From Acidimicrobiia bacterium (lineage in GTDB: Bacteria > Acidobacteriota > Vicinamibacteria > Vicinamibacterales > UBA2999), in the NCBI GenBank assembly GCA_016871275.1, contig VFZG01000001.1, forward strand, positions 106,334 to 170,333: a stretch of 64,000 nt of DNA, given 5' to 3'. A program made the position numbers and the translations under genes. Below are positions 10,496 to 19,955 of this stretch, piece by piece; within the stretch, counting starts at the first letter, position 1, and each line of letters begins with the position of its first letter. The notes beneath the pieces are model-generated. The model did no database searches and was not told the DNA's origin. It saw only the letters and a program-made list of their open reading frames with translations.

Positions 10496-12217
10496 ATGCC
10501 AGTTCCGCCCATCTGGAACACCAAGCCGCACGATGCAGCGGCCGCCGTCGCTCTGGCCAACGAGCTGAAGGTGTCGGCGGTCACGGCGCGCCTGCTGGCG
10601 ATCCGCGGCCTCACCGATCCCGACGCAGCGTCACGCTTCCTCAATCCCTCGCTCGATCAGCTGTTCGATCCGTCCCGGCTTGTCGATCTGGATCGCGCTG
10701 CCGATCGCCTGATGGCCGCCATCGCCAGTCGCGAGCGGATCGCCGTGCACGGCGACTATGACGTCGACGGCATTACCTCGACCGTGATGCTGCGCCGCGC
10801 CATCGAGTTGCTGGGCGGCCACGTCGGACACTTCATTCCCGAGCGGCTGACCGACGGCTACGGCCTGCAGCCGAACACGATCGAGCGCCTCCACGCTGAG
10901 GGCGTCACGCTGATCGTGTCAGTCGACTGCGGCATTCGTGCGCCTGAGGCGGCCAGGCGGGCGCGTGAGCTCGGTGTCGACCTCATCATTACCGACCATC
11001 ACGAGCCGGATGCCGCGCTTCCGGACGCATGCGCCGTGGTGAATCCCAAGCGGCACGACTGCACCTATCCGGACAAGAACCTCGCCGGGGTCGGCGTCGC
11101 ACTGAAGCTCGTGCAGGCGATGTGCGGCAGGGCGGGCAAGTCGAGCTGGCTGCCGGCATTCGTGAAGATCGCGTCAATCGGTACGCTCGCCGACGTGGTG
11201 CCGCTGGTGGGCGAGAATCGCGTGATCGCCAAGCTCGGGCTGCAAATGCTCACCAAGGGGCCGCACAAGGTCGGCTTGCGGACGCTGCTGGAGGCCGCCG
11301 GCCTCAACGGCAAGACGATCGACAGCTACCACATCGGCTTCATGGTGGCGCCACGCATCAACGCCGCCGGACGCATGAGCACACCGGACATCGCCACGCG
11401 GCTGTTGCTGGCCTCGGATGAGGCCATGGCCGACGAAGCCAGGGCGCTCGCCGAACAGCTCGAGGCCGAGAACACCCGCCGCCGGCAGGAAGACCAGGAC
11501 ATTCTGGCCAAGGCCAAGAAGATCGTCGAGACCGACCCCGAGGTCGGCGCGCACAGCGTGCTGGTCGTCGCCGGGGAAGGATGGCACCGCGGCGTGATTG
11601 GCATTGTCGCGTCGAAGCTCGTCGATGCGTTTTACCGCCCGGCGATCGTGCTGTCGGTCGATGGCGACGTCGCCCACGGGTCGTGCCGGAGCATCGCGGG
11701 CTTCGACATGCTCGGGTGCCTCGAGTCGTGTGCGCCGCTCATGCAGCGGTTCGGCGGACACAAGGCCGCGGCCGGCCTGCAACTCGACGCGTCGCGGATC
11801 CGCGAATTCCGGCTGGCCGTCAACCAGCACGCTGCAGGGTGCCTGGGGCCGGACGACCTGCGGCCGCGGCTGTGGCTCGACGGGCCGCTGGCGTTCACGG
11901 ATCTGAACGAGCAGGTCATGTCGGAGTTTAGGCGCCTGGCGCCGTTCGGTCCCGGCAACCCGAGGCCGAAGTTCCACACCAGCCCGGTGTCGATCGTCGA
12001 CGGTCCGCGGCTGCTGAAGGATCGCCACTTGAAGATGACGATGAAGCAGAATGGTCGCATCCTGCGCGCCATTCAGTGGAACGCTGCCGAACACCACGAG
12101 CGCCTGACCGCGATGAAGGATGCCGTCGAGATTGCCTACACCGTCGAAGAGAACGAGTACCAGGGCGACAAATACGTCGAGCTGAGGCTCGAGGATTTCC
12201 GGCAGGCCACCGAATAG
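10496..12217 (+). CDS. recJ: Single-stranded-DNA-specific exonuclease RecJ
   Basis: 5'-3' exonuclease acting on single-stranded DNA in recombination and mismatch repair; DHH phosphoesterase family. Metal-binding motifs are HGDYDVDG and TDHHEPD in the first third. APRINAAGRM follows, then the DHHA1 motif GGHKAAAGL and a C-terminal OB-like domain. From ATG 10496 it is 573 residues, the usual length. A GTG at 10460 would add 12 residues but lies in a repeat that overlaps the accA stop, so I prefer the ATG. It probably shares transcripts with accA. Confidence 0.93.
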   Translation: MPVPPIWNTKPHDAAAAVALANELKVSAVTARLLAIRGLTDPDAASRFLNPSLDQLFDPSRLVDLDRAADRLMAAIASRERIAVHGDYDVDGITSTVMLRRAIELLGGHVGHFIPERLTDGYGLQPNTIERLHAEGVTLIVSVDCGIRAPEAARRARELGVDLIITDHHEPDAALPDACAVVNPKRHDCTYPDKNLAGVGVALKLVQAMCGRAGKSSWLPAFVKIASIGTLADVVPLVGENRVIAKLGLQMLTKGPHKVGLRTLLEAAGLNGKTIDSYHIGFMVAPRINAAGRMSTPDIATRLLLASDEAMADEARALAEQLEAENTRRRQEDQDILAKAKKIVETDPEVGAHSVLVVAGEGWHRGVIGIVASKLVDAFYRPAIVLSVDGDVAHGSCRSIAGFDMLGCLESCAPLMQRFGGHKAAAGLQLDASRIREFRLAVNQHAAGCLGPDDLRPRLWLDGPLAFTDLNEQVMSEFRRLAPFGPGNPRPKFHTSPVSIVDGPRLLKDRHLKMTMKQNGRILRAIQWNAAEHHERLTAMKDAVEIAYTVEENEYQGDKYVELRLEDFRQATE

Positions 12218-12255
12218 GCCCAGCGGGCAGCAGGTCACAGGCAGCTCACATCGCG

Positions 12256-12944
12256 ATGCTCAGCGCGCTCAGTGAAAGGAACGTCGTCGTCGAACGAATC
12301 GTCTCACCAGTCCAGGTCGTGCAGATCGCCAAGTCGTACGATGCCGCCGTCACCAGCGCGTCGCCGGAGGACATCGTGATCGGCGGCGACACCACGCGCG
12401 TCGTGGACTTCGTCAATCGTGACCCGATTTCGATCTGATCTACGTCTTCCCGGCGTTGCTCGATGCCTGCCGGCAGGTTATCGGCTCTGAATTCAGGCTC
12501 AGTTCCGACCACGCACGCGCGCTCCAGCCGCAGACCAACGCCGGCGACTGGCACGTGGACGTGCAACGCGGCTCCAAAGACTTTCCGCTTGTCGGCTTCA
12601 TCTTCATGATCGACGCGTTTACCCAGGACGATAGCGCCACGCGGTTGGTCCCCGGCACGCACCGATGGCGGAAGACGCCGCAGGATTCGATGCAGGACTG
12701 CCGGGCCGACGTCGAGGGCCAGCAGCTCGCGTACGGCCCGGCCGGGTCCTTGCTGATCTTCAACGGGTCTGTGTGGGACGGCCACGGTGCCAACCGCACC
12801 AATCGTCCCCGACGATCGCTGCAGGGCGCCTTCATTCCGTCAGGCGGGCAGGCCGCGACCGACTTCACATCGCGAATGACCCCGGAGACGCGCAGGCGTC
12901 TGGGACCAGCGGCGCAATCAGTGCTCGGCCTCTCGGACCAAGCT
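12256..12944 (+). pseudogene. Phytanoyl-CoA dioxygenase family gene, frameshifted and without its own stop
   Basis: Two frames together spell one PhyH-type Fe(II)/2-oxoglutarate oxygenase. Residues from ATG 12256 end at a stop at 12436-12438 (..TRVVDFVNRDPISI). The match resumes in another frame as FDLIYVFPALLDACRQVIG. WHVDV (the His and Asp metal ligands), RLVPGTHRW and LLIFNGSVWDGHGANRT (the distal His and its region) follow. The shift lies around 12422-12435. The second frame has no stop at the expected end and runs through the hairpin repeat into lptC/A DNA. A sequencing error could explain the shift but not the missing stop. Confidence 0.7.
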
Positions 12945-13022
12945 GCCACGGAGACACGGAGGGCACGGAGCCTCTCACCCGGACAATCCATAGTGGCTCG
13001 GTGCCCTCCGTGCCTCCGTGGC
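12945..13022. repeat. 28-bp inverted repeat built of CACGGAG units
   Basis: The arms are 12945-12972 and 12995-13022; they pair at 26 of 28 positions around a 22-base loop. Each arm is itself three tandem copies of a CACGGAG-like unit. It separates the decayed oxygenase gene from the lptC/A promoter and could act as a transcription terminator or be a mobile palindrome. Confidence 0.8.
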
Positions 13023-13036
13023 GCATGCGTTATTGG

Positions 13037-13042
13037 TACAAT
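13037..13042 (+). promoter_or_regulatory. -10 box TACAAT of the lptC/A-lptB operon
   Basis: TACAAT (five of six consensus positions) ends 8 bases before ATG 13051, so the mRNA would have almost no leader. It stands right after the hairpin repeat. No clear -35 box is seen. Confidence 0.45.
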
Positions 13043-13050
13043 CAGAGTGG

Positions 13051-15156
13051 ATGGCCCAATGGCAACGGCACGCGCGTGCGGCACTGGCGATCATCGCCGT
13101 GGGAGTGGCCGGTACGGTTGCGTACACCATGCGTCCGCGCGAACAAGCGGTCGCGCCACCCCGCGTCGATCGCTTCGATCCCGCCTCGAAGTTTGAAGTC
13201 CAGGGCGGCGACGCCATCCAGCTCAAGGGCAAGGACCAGGACCTCCGCATCGAGTTCAAAGTCCAGACCACCAACCAGGACGGCGAAGCCGTGCTGCGCG
13301 GCGCCAGGATCATGGCCAACAACCGGGGCGGGCACAACTACGTGGTCACCGGTGATCAGGCGTTCATCGGCAAGGAGAACGCCTCGTTCGAGGTTCGGGG
13401 CAACGTCAGGCTCGAAACCGACGACGGCCTGGTCGCGACCAGCCAGCAGGCCACCTATACCGAGGCCGAGAAGATCGTCCGCATCCCTGGCGAGGTGAAG
13501 TTCAATCAAGGCCGCATGAGCGGCTCCGGCGTCGGCTTCACCTTCGACCAGCAAAAGGACGTGATGTGGATTCTCGACAAGGCGGACGTCACGTTCGCGG
13601 CCGAGCAGGACCTCGAAGCGATGTCTTTCACGTCCGGCAGCTTCGGTTATGCCCGCCGCGACCGCTATATGCGGTTTGAGCAGGTCATGCACATGGAGCG
13701 AGAGGGCCAGGTGATCGACGCCGACTCATCCATGGTCCGGCTGTTCCCGGATCGGGATGAACCCGACTACGTCGAACTGCGTAACGGCTCGCGCGTCACC
13801 GGCAGCCCCGGCGCCAGCGCCCTGAGGTCGATGACCGCCCGCGACATCAACCTCGATTACATGGAAGACGGCACGACGCTGCAGCACGCCACGCTTGCCG
13901 GCAACGCCGAGATCCAGGTTGCCAGCCGTGCCGGCACTGGGCTGCAGACCCTGGCCGGCGACTTCATGGACATCGGCATGCGGGCCGACGGCAGCCTCAA
14001 CTTCCTGTCAACGCGCGAGCGTGTCGTGGTTACGCTGCCTGCCACGAAAGACACCGCGGCCCGCACCATCCGCTCCAACGCGCTGGTCGCCACCGGCAAC
14101 GCCAACGGCATTCGCGAGATGAAGTTCTCCGAAGGCATCGAGTACCGCGAGCCCGGTCCCAAGGGCCAGGCCGGCCGCATCGTCAGAGCGCGCAGCCTCG
14201 AGGCGGGGCTGGATGCCGCCGCCGGTACCCTGACCGAAGCGAAGTTTATCGGCAATGTCGACTTCAGGGACGGCGCGCTGCAGGCCACCAGCAGCGAGTC
14301 GCGCTACGCAGTGCAGGAGGGCACCCTCTGGCTCTACGGCGCCGCGCCGCTGCCGCATGTTGAGAGCGAATCGCTCACGATCGACGCCGCCACGATCGAC
14401 GTAACCCTCAACCCGCGCCGGATGGTGGCCAAAGGCCAGGTCAGCAGCACGCTGTTGCCGCCGAAGACGCCTGCGCCCGGAACCGCGCCGACCCGGCGGC
14501 CCGCCCTGCTGTCCGGACAGGAGCCCGTCATCGTCGTCAGTGACGAGTTCACCTACGACGAAACCAGCCGTATGGCCGAATACAAAGGGAACAAAGGGCA
14601 ATCACGACTGGTCCAAGGGCAAACGACCATCAGCGCATCCAACCTGACGCTGGATGAATCGAGGGGTGACCTGACGGCCACCGGGAAAGTGGTGACCAAC
14701 CTGGCAATCACCAGCCCCGAACCGGTCGCGGGCGGCAAGCCAAGGCCGATGATTGCGCGGGCCGAGACCTTCACCTATTCCGACCAGACGCGCGTGGCGA
14801 CCTATACGACAGCGGCGCAACTCGACGGCGATCAGGGCAACCTCACAGCGGCCACCCTGGAACTACGGCTCGCCAAGTCGGAGAACAGTCTGGAGAAGCT
14901 GGAAGCAAACACCACCGTCACGGCGATCGTCGATCGCCGCACGGTCAGGGGCACGCGATTGGTCTACACACAAGCCGAGGACAAGTATGTCGTCAGCGGC
15001 GCGCCCGTGACGATGGTCGACGCCGACTGCAAGGAGAGCAGCGGCAAGACGTTGACGTTCTGGAAGGCGTCCGATAGAGTCCACATCGACGGCAACAACG
15101 AAGTCCGCACTCAGACGAAAGGCGGCGGCACCTGCGTGCCGCCGCCTCCGAAATGA
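13051..15156 (+). CDS. lptC: LptC/LptA-type LPS export protein (fused, large)
   Basis: About 701 residues: a membrane anchor (residues 9-28), an LptC-like region containing [22 protein letters not shown], then several OstA/LptA-like beta-jellyroll units. The latter carry typical phrases such as [21 protein letters not shown] and [19 protein letters not shown]. Such proteins bridge the inner-membrane transporter and the outer membrane during LPS transport. Ordinary LptC is about 190 and LptA about 180 residues, so this single chain may replace both. lptB overlaps its stop by 4 bases. ATG 13051 is chosen because the residues upstream of it lie in the promoter. Confidence 0.82.
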   Translation: MAQWQRHARAALAIIAVGVAGTVAYTMRPREQAVAPPRVDRFDPASKFEVQGGDAIQLKGKDQDLRIEFKVQTTNQDGEAVLRGARIMANNRGGHNYVVTGDQAFIGKENASFEVRGNVRLETDDGLVATSQQATYTEAEKIVRIPGEVKFNQGRMSGSGVGFTFDQQKDVMWILDKADVTFAAEQDLEAMSFTSGSFGYARRDRYMRFEQVMHMEREGQVIDADSSMVRLFPDRDEPDYVELRNGSRVTGSPGASALRSMTARDINLDYMEDGTTLQHATLAGNAEIQVASRAGTGLQTLAGDFMDIGMRADGSLNFLSTRERVVVTLPATKDTAARTIRSNALVATGNANGIREMKFSEGIEYREPGPKGQAGRIVRARSLEAGLDAAAGTLTEAKFIGNVDFRDGALQATSSESRYAVQEGTLWLYGAAPLPHVESESLTIDAATIDVTLNPRRMVAKGQVSSTLLPPKTPAPGTAPTRRPALLSGQEPVIVVSDEFTYDETSRMAEYKGNKGQSRLVQGQTTISASNLTLDESRGDLTATGKVVTNLAITSPEPVAGGKPRPMIARAETFTYSDQTRVATYTTAAQLDGDQGNLTAATLELRLAKSENSLEKLEANTTVTAIVDRRTVRGTRLVYTQAEDKYVVSGAPVTMVDADCKESSGKTLTFWKASDRVHIDGNNEVRTQTKGGGTCVPPPPK

Positions 15157-15884
15157 TGCACTCGACCCTCCAGACGCACGAACTTACCAAGTCGTATAGC
15201 GGCCGCACCGTCGTTCGGGGCGTCAGCCTCGAAGTCAGGTCCGGTGACGTCGTCGGCCTGCTGGGCCCCAACGGCGCCGGCAAGACCACCATCTTTTACA
15301 TGGCGGTCGGACTGACCGCGCCGGACGCTGGGCGTGTGACGCTTGACGGCGTCGACCTGACGGACGACCCGATGTATGTGCGCGCGCGTCAGGGCATCGG
15401 CTACCTGCCGCAGGAGCCGTCGATCTTTCGCGGCCTGACGGTCGAGCAGAACATCATGGCGATCCTCGAGACGCTGGATCTCAATGCGTCGGAACGCCGC
15501 GCGCGCGTGCGCGGACTGCTCGCCGAACTCGGGTTGACGCCGCTGGCGTCGGCGGCCGCCTACACCTTGTCGGGCGGGGAGCGCCGCCGCGCCGAGATCA
15601 CCCGCGCCCTGGTGATGAATCCGCGCTTCATGCTGCTCGACGAGCCGTTCGCCGGCATTGATCCGATCGCGGTCTCGGACATTCAGAAGATCATCTTCCA
15701 TCTCAAGGAACGCGGTATCGGCATCCTGATCACCGACCACAACGTGCTGCAGACCTTGAAGATTACCGATCGCGCCTACATCGTCACTGATGGGGCCATC
15801 TTCAGGAGCGGGACCCCCGCCGAACTGGCCGCAGACGAAGAAGTCAGGCGGATTTACCTCGGGACTGATTTCCGGCTGGACTAA
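15153..15884 (+). CDS. lptB: LPS export ABC transporter ATP-binding protein
   Basis: Cytoplasmic ATPase powering LPS extraction with LptF and LptG. The 243-residue protein has Walker [10 protein letters not shown] (38-46), signature LSGGE (139-143), Walker B FMLLDEP (159-165) and the switch His196. FAGIDPIAV is typical of LptB. It overlaps the lptC/A stop by 4 bases (ATGA), which implies coupled translation. The matching permease is the LptF-LptG fusion at 35.4 kb. Confidence 0.95.
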   Translation: MMHSTLQTHELTKSYSGRTVVRGVSLEVRSGDVVGLLGPNGAGKTTIFYMAVGLTAPDAGRVTLDGVDLTDDPMYVRARQGIGYLPQEPSIFRGLTVEQNIMAILETLDLNASERRARVRGLLAELGLTPLASAAAYTLSGGERRRAEITRALVMNPRFMLLDEPFAGIDPIAVSDIQKIIFHLKERGIGILITDHNVLQTLKITDRAYIVTDGAIFRSGTPAELAADEEVRRIYLGTDFRLD

Positions 15885-15898
15885 GATTGCAGCTGGCC

Positions 15899-17317
15899 AT
15901 GGCAATCCAGCAGAAGCTGCAGGCGAAGCTTGCCCAGAAGCTGATCCTGACCCCGTCACTTCAGCAGGCGATCAAGCTCCTGCCGATGTCGACCTTGGAG
16001 CTGGCGGACCTGCTCACCCAGGAAGTGGTCGAGAATCCGCTGCTGGAAGAGGTGCCGACGGAAGAGCTCGCCGCGGTGGAGCAGACGCCGCAGGAGAAGG
16101 AGGGCGGCGAGGACAAGACCGATTCGTGGGACGACGCCGATTACGAGTATTTCTTTGGCGACTACCTGGACGACGGCTACCGGCCGCGCGCGCCGCAGGA
16201 AGTCAAAGAACTGCCGCCCATCGAGAACACGCTCTCGACCAGCTCGTCCCTCACCGATCACCTGGAGTGGCAGCTGTCACTGCAGACCACCGACGAGACC
16301 ATTCGCGAAATCGGCGAGGCGATTGTCGGCAACCTCGATGACGACGGCTACCTCGTCGCATCGGTGGACGAGATCGCGTCAATGGGTCCGTTTCCGGCCG
16401 AGAAGGTCGACGCGGCCCTGCGGCTGATCCAGAGCTTCGATCCGATCGGTGTCGCCGCGCGTGACCTGCAGGAATGCCTCACGCTGCAGATCAAGCACCT
16501 GCACCTCGACGGCACGCCGACGGACAGGATCGTCAACGAGCATCTGCGCCTGCTGCACAACCACCAGATGCCGGAACTGGCCCGCCGGCTCGGACTGACG
16601 ATCGAAGAGCTGAAGAGCCACGTTGAGATCATTCAACATCTCGATCCGAAGCCGGGCAGCCGCTTCAACCGGCAGCCGTCGCAGTACGTGATTCCCGACG
16701 TCTACATCATCAAGGTCGAGGATCAGTACGTCGCGGTGCTGAACGAAGACGGTCTGCCGCAGCTGCGCATCAGTCCGACCTACCGCCGCCTGCTCGACAA
16801 GGGCGCCGCGGAGAACACCGACGAGACCCGCGCCTACGTGAAGGACAAGTTCCGCTCGGCGCTGTGGCTGATCAAGTCGGTGGAGCAGCGGCAAAGGACG
16901 ATTCACAAGGTCGCGACCAGCATCTGCACCTTCCAGCGCGACTTCCTCGATCACGGCATCGAACACCTTCGCCCGCTGGTGTTGCGCGACGTGGCCAACG
17001 ACATCGGCATGCACGAGTCGACGGTCAGCCGGGTGGTGACGAACAAGTACATGCACACGCCGCAGGGCGTGTTCGAGATGAAGTACTTCTTCCACAGCGG
17101 CATCAGCAGTTCCTACGGCGATGCGGTGTCATCGGTGACCATCAAGAACCGCATCAAGAAGATCATCGAGGGCGAGGATCACAAGAAGCCGCTCAGCGAC
17201 TCGAAAATCGTCAGCATTCTCCAGCGCGAAGGCCTGAGGCTGGCGCGGCGCACGATTGCGAAGTACCGGGAAGAGCTGAAGATTCCGACGTCCAACCAAC
17301 GAAAGGTCTTATTCTAA
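15899..17317 (+). CDS. rpoN: RNA polymerase sigma-54 factor
   Basis: Alternative sigma factor that needs AAA+ activators. The N-terminal Gln-rich activator-interacting region (LTPSLQQAIKLLPMSTLEL) is followed by an acidic linker, the core-binding domain, a helix-turn-helix (MHESTVSRVVTNKYM) and the C-terminal RpoN box ARRTIAKYREEL. From ATG 15899 it has 472 residues. A TTG at 15887 would add four residues; homologues normally begin near this ATG. The order lptB-rpoN-hprK-rapZ resembles the conserved lptB-rpoN-PTS neighbourhoods of proteobacteria. Confidence 0.96.
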   Translation: MAIQQKLQAKLAQKLILTPSLQQAIKLLPMSTLELADLLTQEVVENPLLEEVPTEELAAVEQTPQEKEGGEDKTDSWDDADYEYFFGDYLDDGYRPRAPQEVKELPPIENTLSTSSSLTDHLEWQLSLQTTDETIREIGEAIVGNLDDDGYLVASVDEIASMGPFPAEKVDAALRLIQSFDPIGVAARDLQECLTLQIKHLHLDGTPTDRIVNEHLRLLHNHQMPELARRLGLTIEELKSHVEIIQHLDPKPGSRFNRQPSQYVIPDVYIIKVEDQYVAVLNEDGLPQLRISPTYRRLLDKGAAENTDETRAYVKDKFRSALWLIKSVEQRQRTIHKVATSICTFQRDFLDHGIEHLRPLVLRDVANDIGMHESTVSRVVTNKYMHTPQGVFEMKYFFHSGISSSYGDAVSSVTIKNRIKKIIEGEDHKKPLSDSKIVSILQREGLRLARRTIAKYREELKIPTSNQRKVLF

Positions 17318-17321
17318 GAGC

Positions 17322-18332
17322 ATGACTCCGGCCGTGACGGTTCGCGGGCTGCTCGACGCCCGGCCCGAATCGGTTGGCCTGTCGATCGAGCTGCTCGCCG
17401 GCGCCCGCGGACTTCAGCGCCAGATTACCAGTCCCTACATCCAGAAGACCGGGCTGGCGCTGGCCGGCTTCCACGAATACCTGCAGGCCGGCCGCATCCT
17501 GCTGTTTGGCGACAGCGAGGTCCGCTTCCTCGAGAGTCTGGACCGCCAGACCCGGACCGACGCCCTGGCCAGGTGCTTCGGCGAAGATTTGCCGTGCCTG
17601 CTGGTGACCGGCGGCGCCGACCTGGTGCCGGAAGTGGCGCTCGAAGGGGAGCGTGCCGGCGTGCCGGTGCTCCGCACGCCGGTCCCGACCGCCGCCGCGA
17701 TTGGCAAGCTGACGGCGATGCTCGAGGATCGCCTCGCGCACCGCCAGATCATCCATGGCGTGCTGGTCGACATTCTCGGCCTCGGCGTGCTGATTGTCGG
17801 CGACAGCGGCATCGGCAAGAGCGAGTGCGCGCTCGACCTCGTGGTGCGCGGCCACCGCCTGGTGGCCGACGACACGGTCGAAGTCCGGCGCCGTTCGGAA
17901 TCGATCGTCATCGGCGCCTGCCCGGAGCTGACGCGACATCACATGGAGGTGCGCGGCCTCGGCCTGATCAACATCCGCGACCTGTTCGGCATCGCGTCGA
18001 CACGGACGTCGAAGCGCGTTGAACTGGTCGTGCAGCTCGATCGATGGGATCCGGACCGGGAATACGATCGTCTCGGCCTGGATGAAGCCGCCTTCGACGT
18101 GATCGGCCTCAGGGTGCCGCTGATCCGGATGCCGGTCGCGCCGGGACGGAACCTCGCCATCCTCGTGGAGGTGGCGGCGCGCAACCAGCTGCTGCGGATG
18201 CGCGGCATCAACGCCGCTCGTGCACTGGTGGCCCGCCTCGATGCGTCGCTCGAGCGGAACGCGCCACTCGCGCCTCCGCACGGCGCGACCTTCGGTCGCG
18301 AAGGCGGGGAGGAAGACGAGGAGCTGGCGTGA
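17322..18332 (+). CDS. hprK: HPr kinase/phosphorylase
   Basis: Phosphorylates and dephosphorylates HPr at Ser46, tying PTS state to regulation. The 336-residue protein has the N-terminal domain and the kinase domain with conserved His145 (IHGVLVD), P-loop GDSGIGKS (160-167), VADDTVEV, and the HprK signature ending EVRGLGLINIRDLFG. The HPr encoded 1.3 kb downstream keeps Ser46, so the pair is likely functional. It follows rpoN by 4 bases and overlaps rapZ by 4 bases. Confidence 0.96.
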   Translation: MTPAVTVRGLLDARPESVGLSIELLAGARGLQRQITSPYIQKTGLALAGFHEYLQAGRILLFGDSEVRFLESLDRQTRTDALARCFGEDLPCLLVTGGADLVPEVALEGERAGVPVLRTPVPTAAAIGKLTAMLEDRLAHRQIIHGVLVDILGLGVLIVGDSGIGKSECALDLVVRGHRLVADDTVEVRRRSESIVIGACPELTRHHMEVRGLGLINIRDLFGIASTRTSKRVELVVQLDRWDPDREYDRLGLDEAAFDVIGLRVPLIRMPVAPGRNLAILVEVAARNQLLRMRGINAARALVARLDASLERNAPLAPPHGATFGREGGEEDEELA

Positions 18333-19222
18333 GCAGGCCTCGCCGGGACGCCAGCTGGGCGCGCTTCATCGTCCTCACGGGTCTATCCGGATCCGGCAAG
18401 TCGCAGGCGATTCGCGCGCTCGAGGATCTCGGCTACTACTGCGTGGACAACCTGCCGGTGTCATTGCTGCCCGTGATGGCTGAACTCGCCGAGCGCCAGA
18501 TCGAACACCAACGCGTCGCGGTGGTGATGGACATCCGCGAGCCTCGGTTTGTCAGCCACTTCCCGCGTGTCTACCGCAAGCTCAGGACCAACCGTCACCT
18601 GACGCAGCGCTTGATCTTCCTCGAGGCCGGGCACGCCGAACTGGTGCGGCGCTTCAGCGAGACTCGGCGGCCGCACCCGCTGGCCGCGGACCGGCCGATC
18701 ACCGAGGGCCTTGCCGAAGAGCGGGCGTCGCTGCGACCGATCCGCGCAATGGCCGACAAGGTGATCGACACTTCGAAGCTGAACGTGCACGAGCTGCGGC
18801 AGCGGTTGCGCGAGCTCGTCAGCGGCCGCAAGCAGGCCTCACGGCTGGTATTGACGATTCTCAGTTTCGGGTTTCAGCATGGCCCGCCCGCCGAGGCCGA
18901 CCTCATGTTCGACGTCAGGTTCCTGAAGAACCCCCACTGGGTGCCGACACTGCGCCCGCTGACCGGCAAGGATCCTGCGGTCGCCGCCTACCTCCGCCGT
19001 CAGCCCACGGCCCGCACGGCGATCAAGAAGCTGGCGTCGATGCTCAAGTGGCTGGTACCGTTGTTCGTGCAGGAGGGCAAGAGCTACCTGACCGTCGCCA
19101 TCGGCTGCACCGGCGGCAGGCATCGCTCGGTCTACGTGGCCGAAGCGTTGAAGCGCGAGTTGTCCGACCTCAAGGGTCTGGCCATCAAGCTGTCGCACCG
19201 CGACCTGGTGAAGGCACGATGA
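18329..19222 (+). CDS. rapZ: RNase adapter protein RapZ / nucleotide-binding protein
   Basis: P-loop protein of the RapZ (YvcJ) family; in enterobacteria it guides decay of the GlmZ small RNA and so controls glucosamine-6-phosphate synthesis. The P-loop GLSGSGKS spans residues 18-25. DLGYYCVDNLP, SFGFQHG, DVRFLKNPHW and IGCTGGRHRSV are all family hallmarks. The 297 residues match the usual length. It overlaps hprK and the EIIA gene by 4 bases each. Whether an RNA target exists here cannot be judged from the window. Confidence 0.95.
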   Translation: MSRPRRDASWARFIVLTGLSGSGKSQAIRALEDLGYYCVDNLPVSLLPVMAELAERQIEHQRVAVVMDIREPRFVSHFPRVYRKLRTNRHLTQRLIFLEAGHAELVRRFSETRRPHPLAADRPITEGLAEERASLRPIRAMADKVIDTSKLNVHELRQRLRELVSGRKQASRLVLTILSFGFQHGPPAEADLMFDVRFLKNPHWVPTLRPLTGKDPAVAAYLRRQPTARTAIKKLASMLKWLVPLFVQEGKSYLTVAIGCTGGRHRSVYVAEALKRELSDLKGLAIKLSHRDLVKAR

Positions 19223-19680
19223 TCGGCGTCGTGGTCGTGACGCACGGACAACTGGCGACCGAGCTCGTCAACGCCGCCGAAACCATCGTCGGAGACCTGC
19301 CGCACTTCCTGGCGGTGTCGATCGGCTGGCACGAAGACGTGCAGGACGCGCGCGAAGCGATCGCCGCGGCGATCGAGAAGGTGCGCCAGCCCGGCGGCGT
19401 CCTGCTGGCCACCGACATGTTCGGCGGCACGCCGTCGAACCTCGGCATCACCTTCCTGGAGCAGCACAAGGTCGAGATCATCACCGGCGTGAACCTGCCG
19501 ATGCTGATCAAGGCGGTCAGCGTCAAGGATGATGCGTCGCTGACCGAGATTGCTCGCTCGCTGCGCGAGCATGGCCGCAACGCAATTTGGGTCGCATCGG
19601 ATCTGCTGGGGGGCGGTCCGTCGACGGACTCAGGGCCGTCCCGAGCGGAGTCGCGGGACGGGACGGAGCCGCAGACGTGA
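19219..19680 (+). CDS. PTS mannose-family EIIA component
   Basis: Phosphocarrier EIIA of the mannose (AgaF/ManX) type. The phospho-accepting residue is His9 in VVVTHGQLA; TDMFGGTPSN is the family signature. No EIIB or EIIC partner is encoded in this cluster, so the protein is more likely regulatory than part of sugar uptake. Family domains end near residue 130. The last 20 or so residues (PSTDSGPSRAESRDG..) come from palindromic DNA at 19616-19659 and look like a captured junction repeat. It overlaps rapZ and HPr by 4 bases each. Confidence 0.9.
   Translation: MIGVVVVTHGQLATELVNAAETIVGDLPHFLAVSIGWHEDVQDAREAIAAAIEKVRQPGGVLLATDMFGGTPSNLGITFLEQHKVEIITGVNLPMLIKAVSVKDDASLTEIARSLREHGRNAIWVASDLLGGGPSTDSGPSRAESRDGTEPQT
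19616..19659. repeat. Two adjacent palindromes inside the EIIA 3' end
   Basis: GTCCGTCGACGGAC (19616-19629) is a perfect 14-bp palindrome. GTCCCG at 19638 pairs with CGGGAC ending at 19659 around a 10-base loop. Both lie in the part of the EIIA gene beyond the conserved domain. Confidence 0.6.
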
Positions 19681-19955
19681 CGAGTCAGGCAGTCGTCATC
19701 CGCAACCGGCTCGGCCTGCACGCGCGCGCGGCCACCAAGTTCGTCCACACCGCCACGCGCTATAGGTCGCAGATTCGCATCAGCCGTGACGGCCGGACCA
19801 TGGATGGCAAGAGCATCATGGGCATCCTGTTGCTGGCGGCGGGAGCGGGCACCACCGTGATCATCACCGCCGACGGCACCGACGAAGCCGACGCCATCGA
19901 TGCGTTGAGCCGCCTGGTGAACGGCGGCTTCGGAGAAGAGTCGTGGAGCGCTTGA
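19677..19955 (+). CDS. Phosphocarrier protein HPr
   Basis: Small PTS phosphocarrier of 92 residues. His15 in GLHARAATKF accepts phosphate from EI. Ser46 in KSIMGILLLAA is the HprK target and is at exactly the canonical position. The start is GTG 19677, overlapping the EIIA stop; the EI gene starts 13 bases before the HPr stop. The presence of both phosphorylation sites together with hprK supports a live regulatory switch. Confidence 0.95.
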   Translation: MTSQAVVIRNRLGLHARAATKFVHTATRYRSQIRISRDGRTMDGKSIMGILLLAAGAGTTVIITADGTDEADAIDALSRLVNGGFGEESWSA

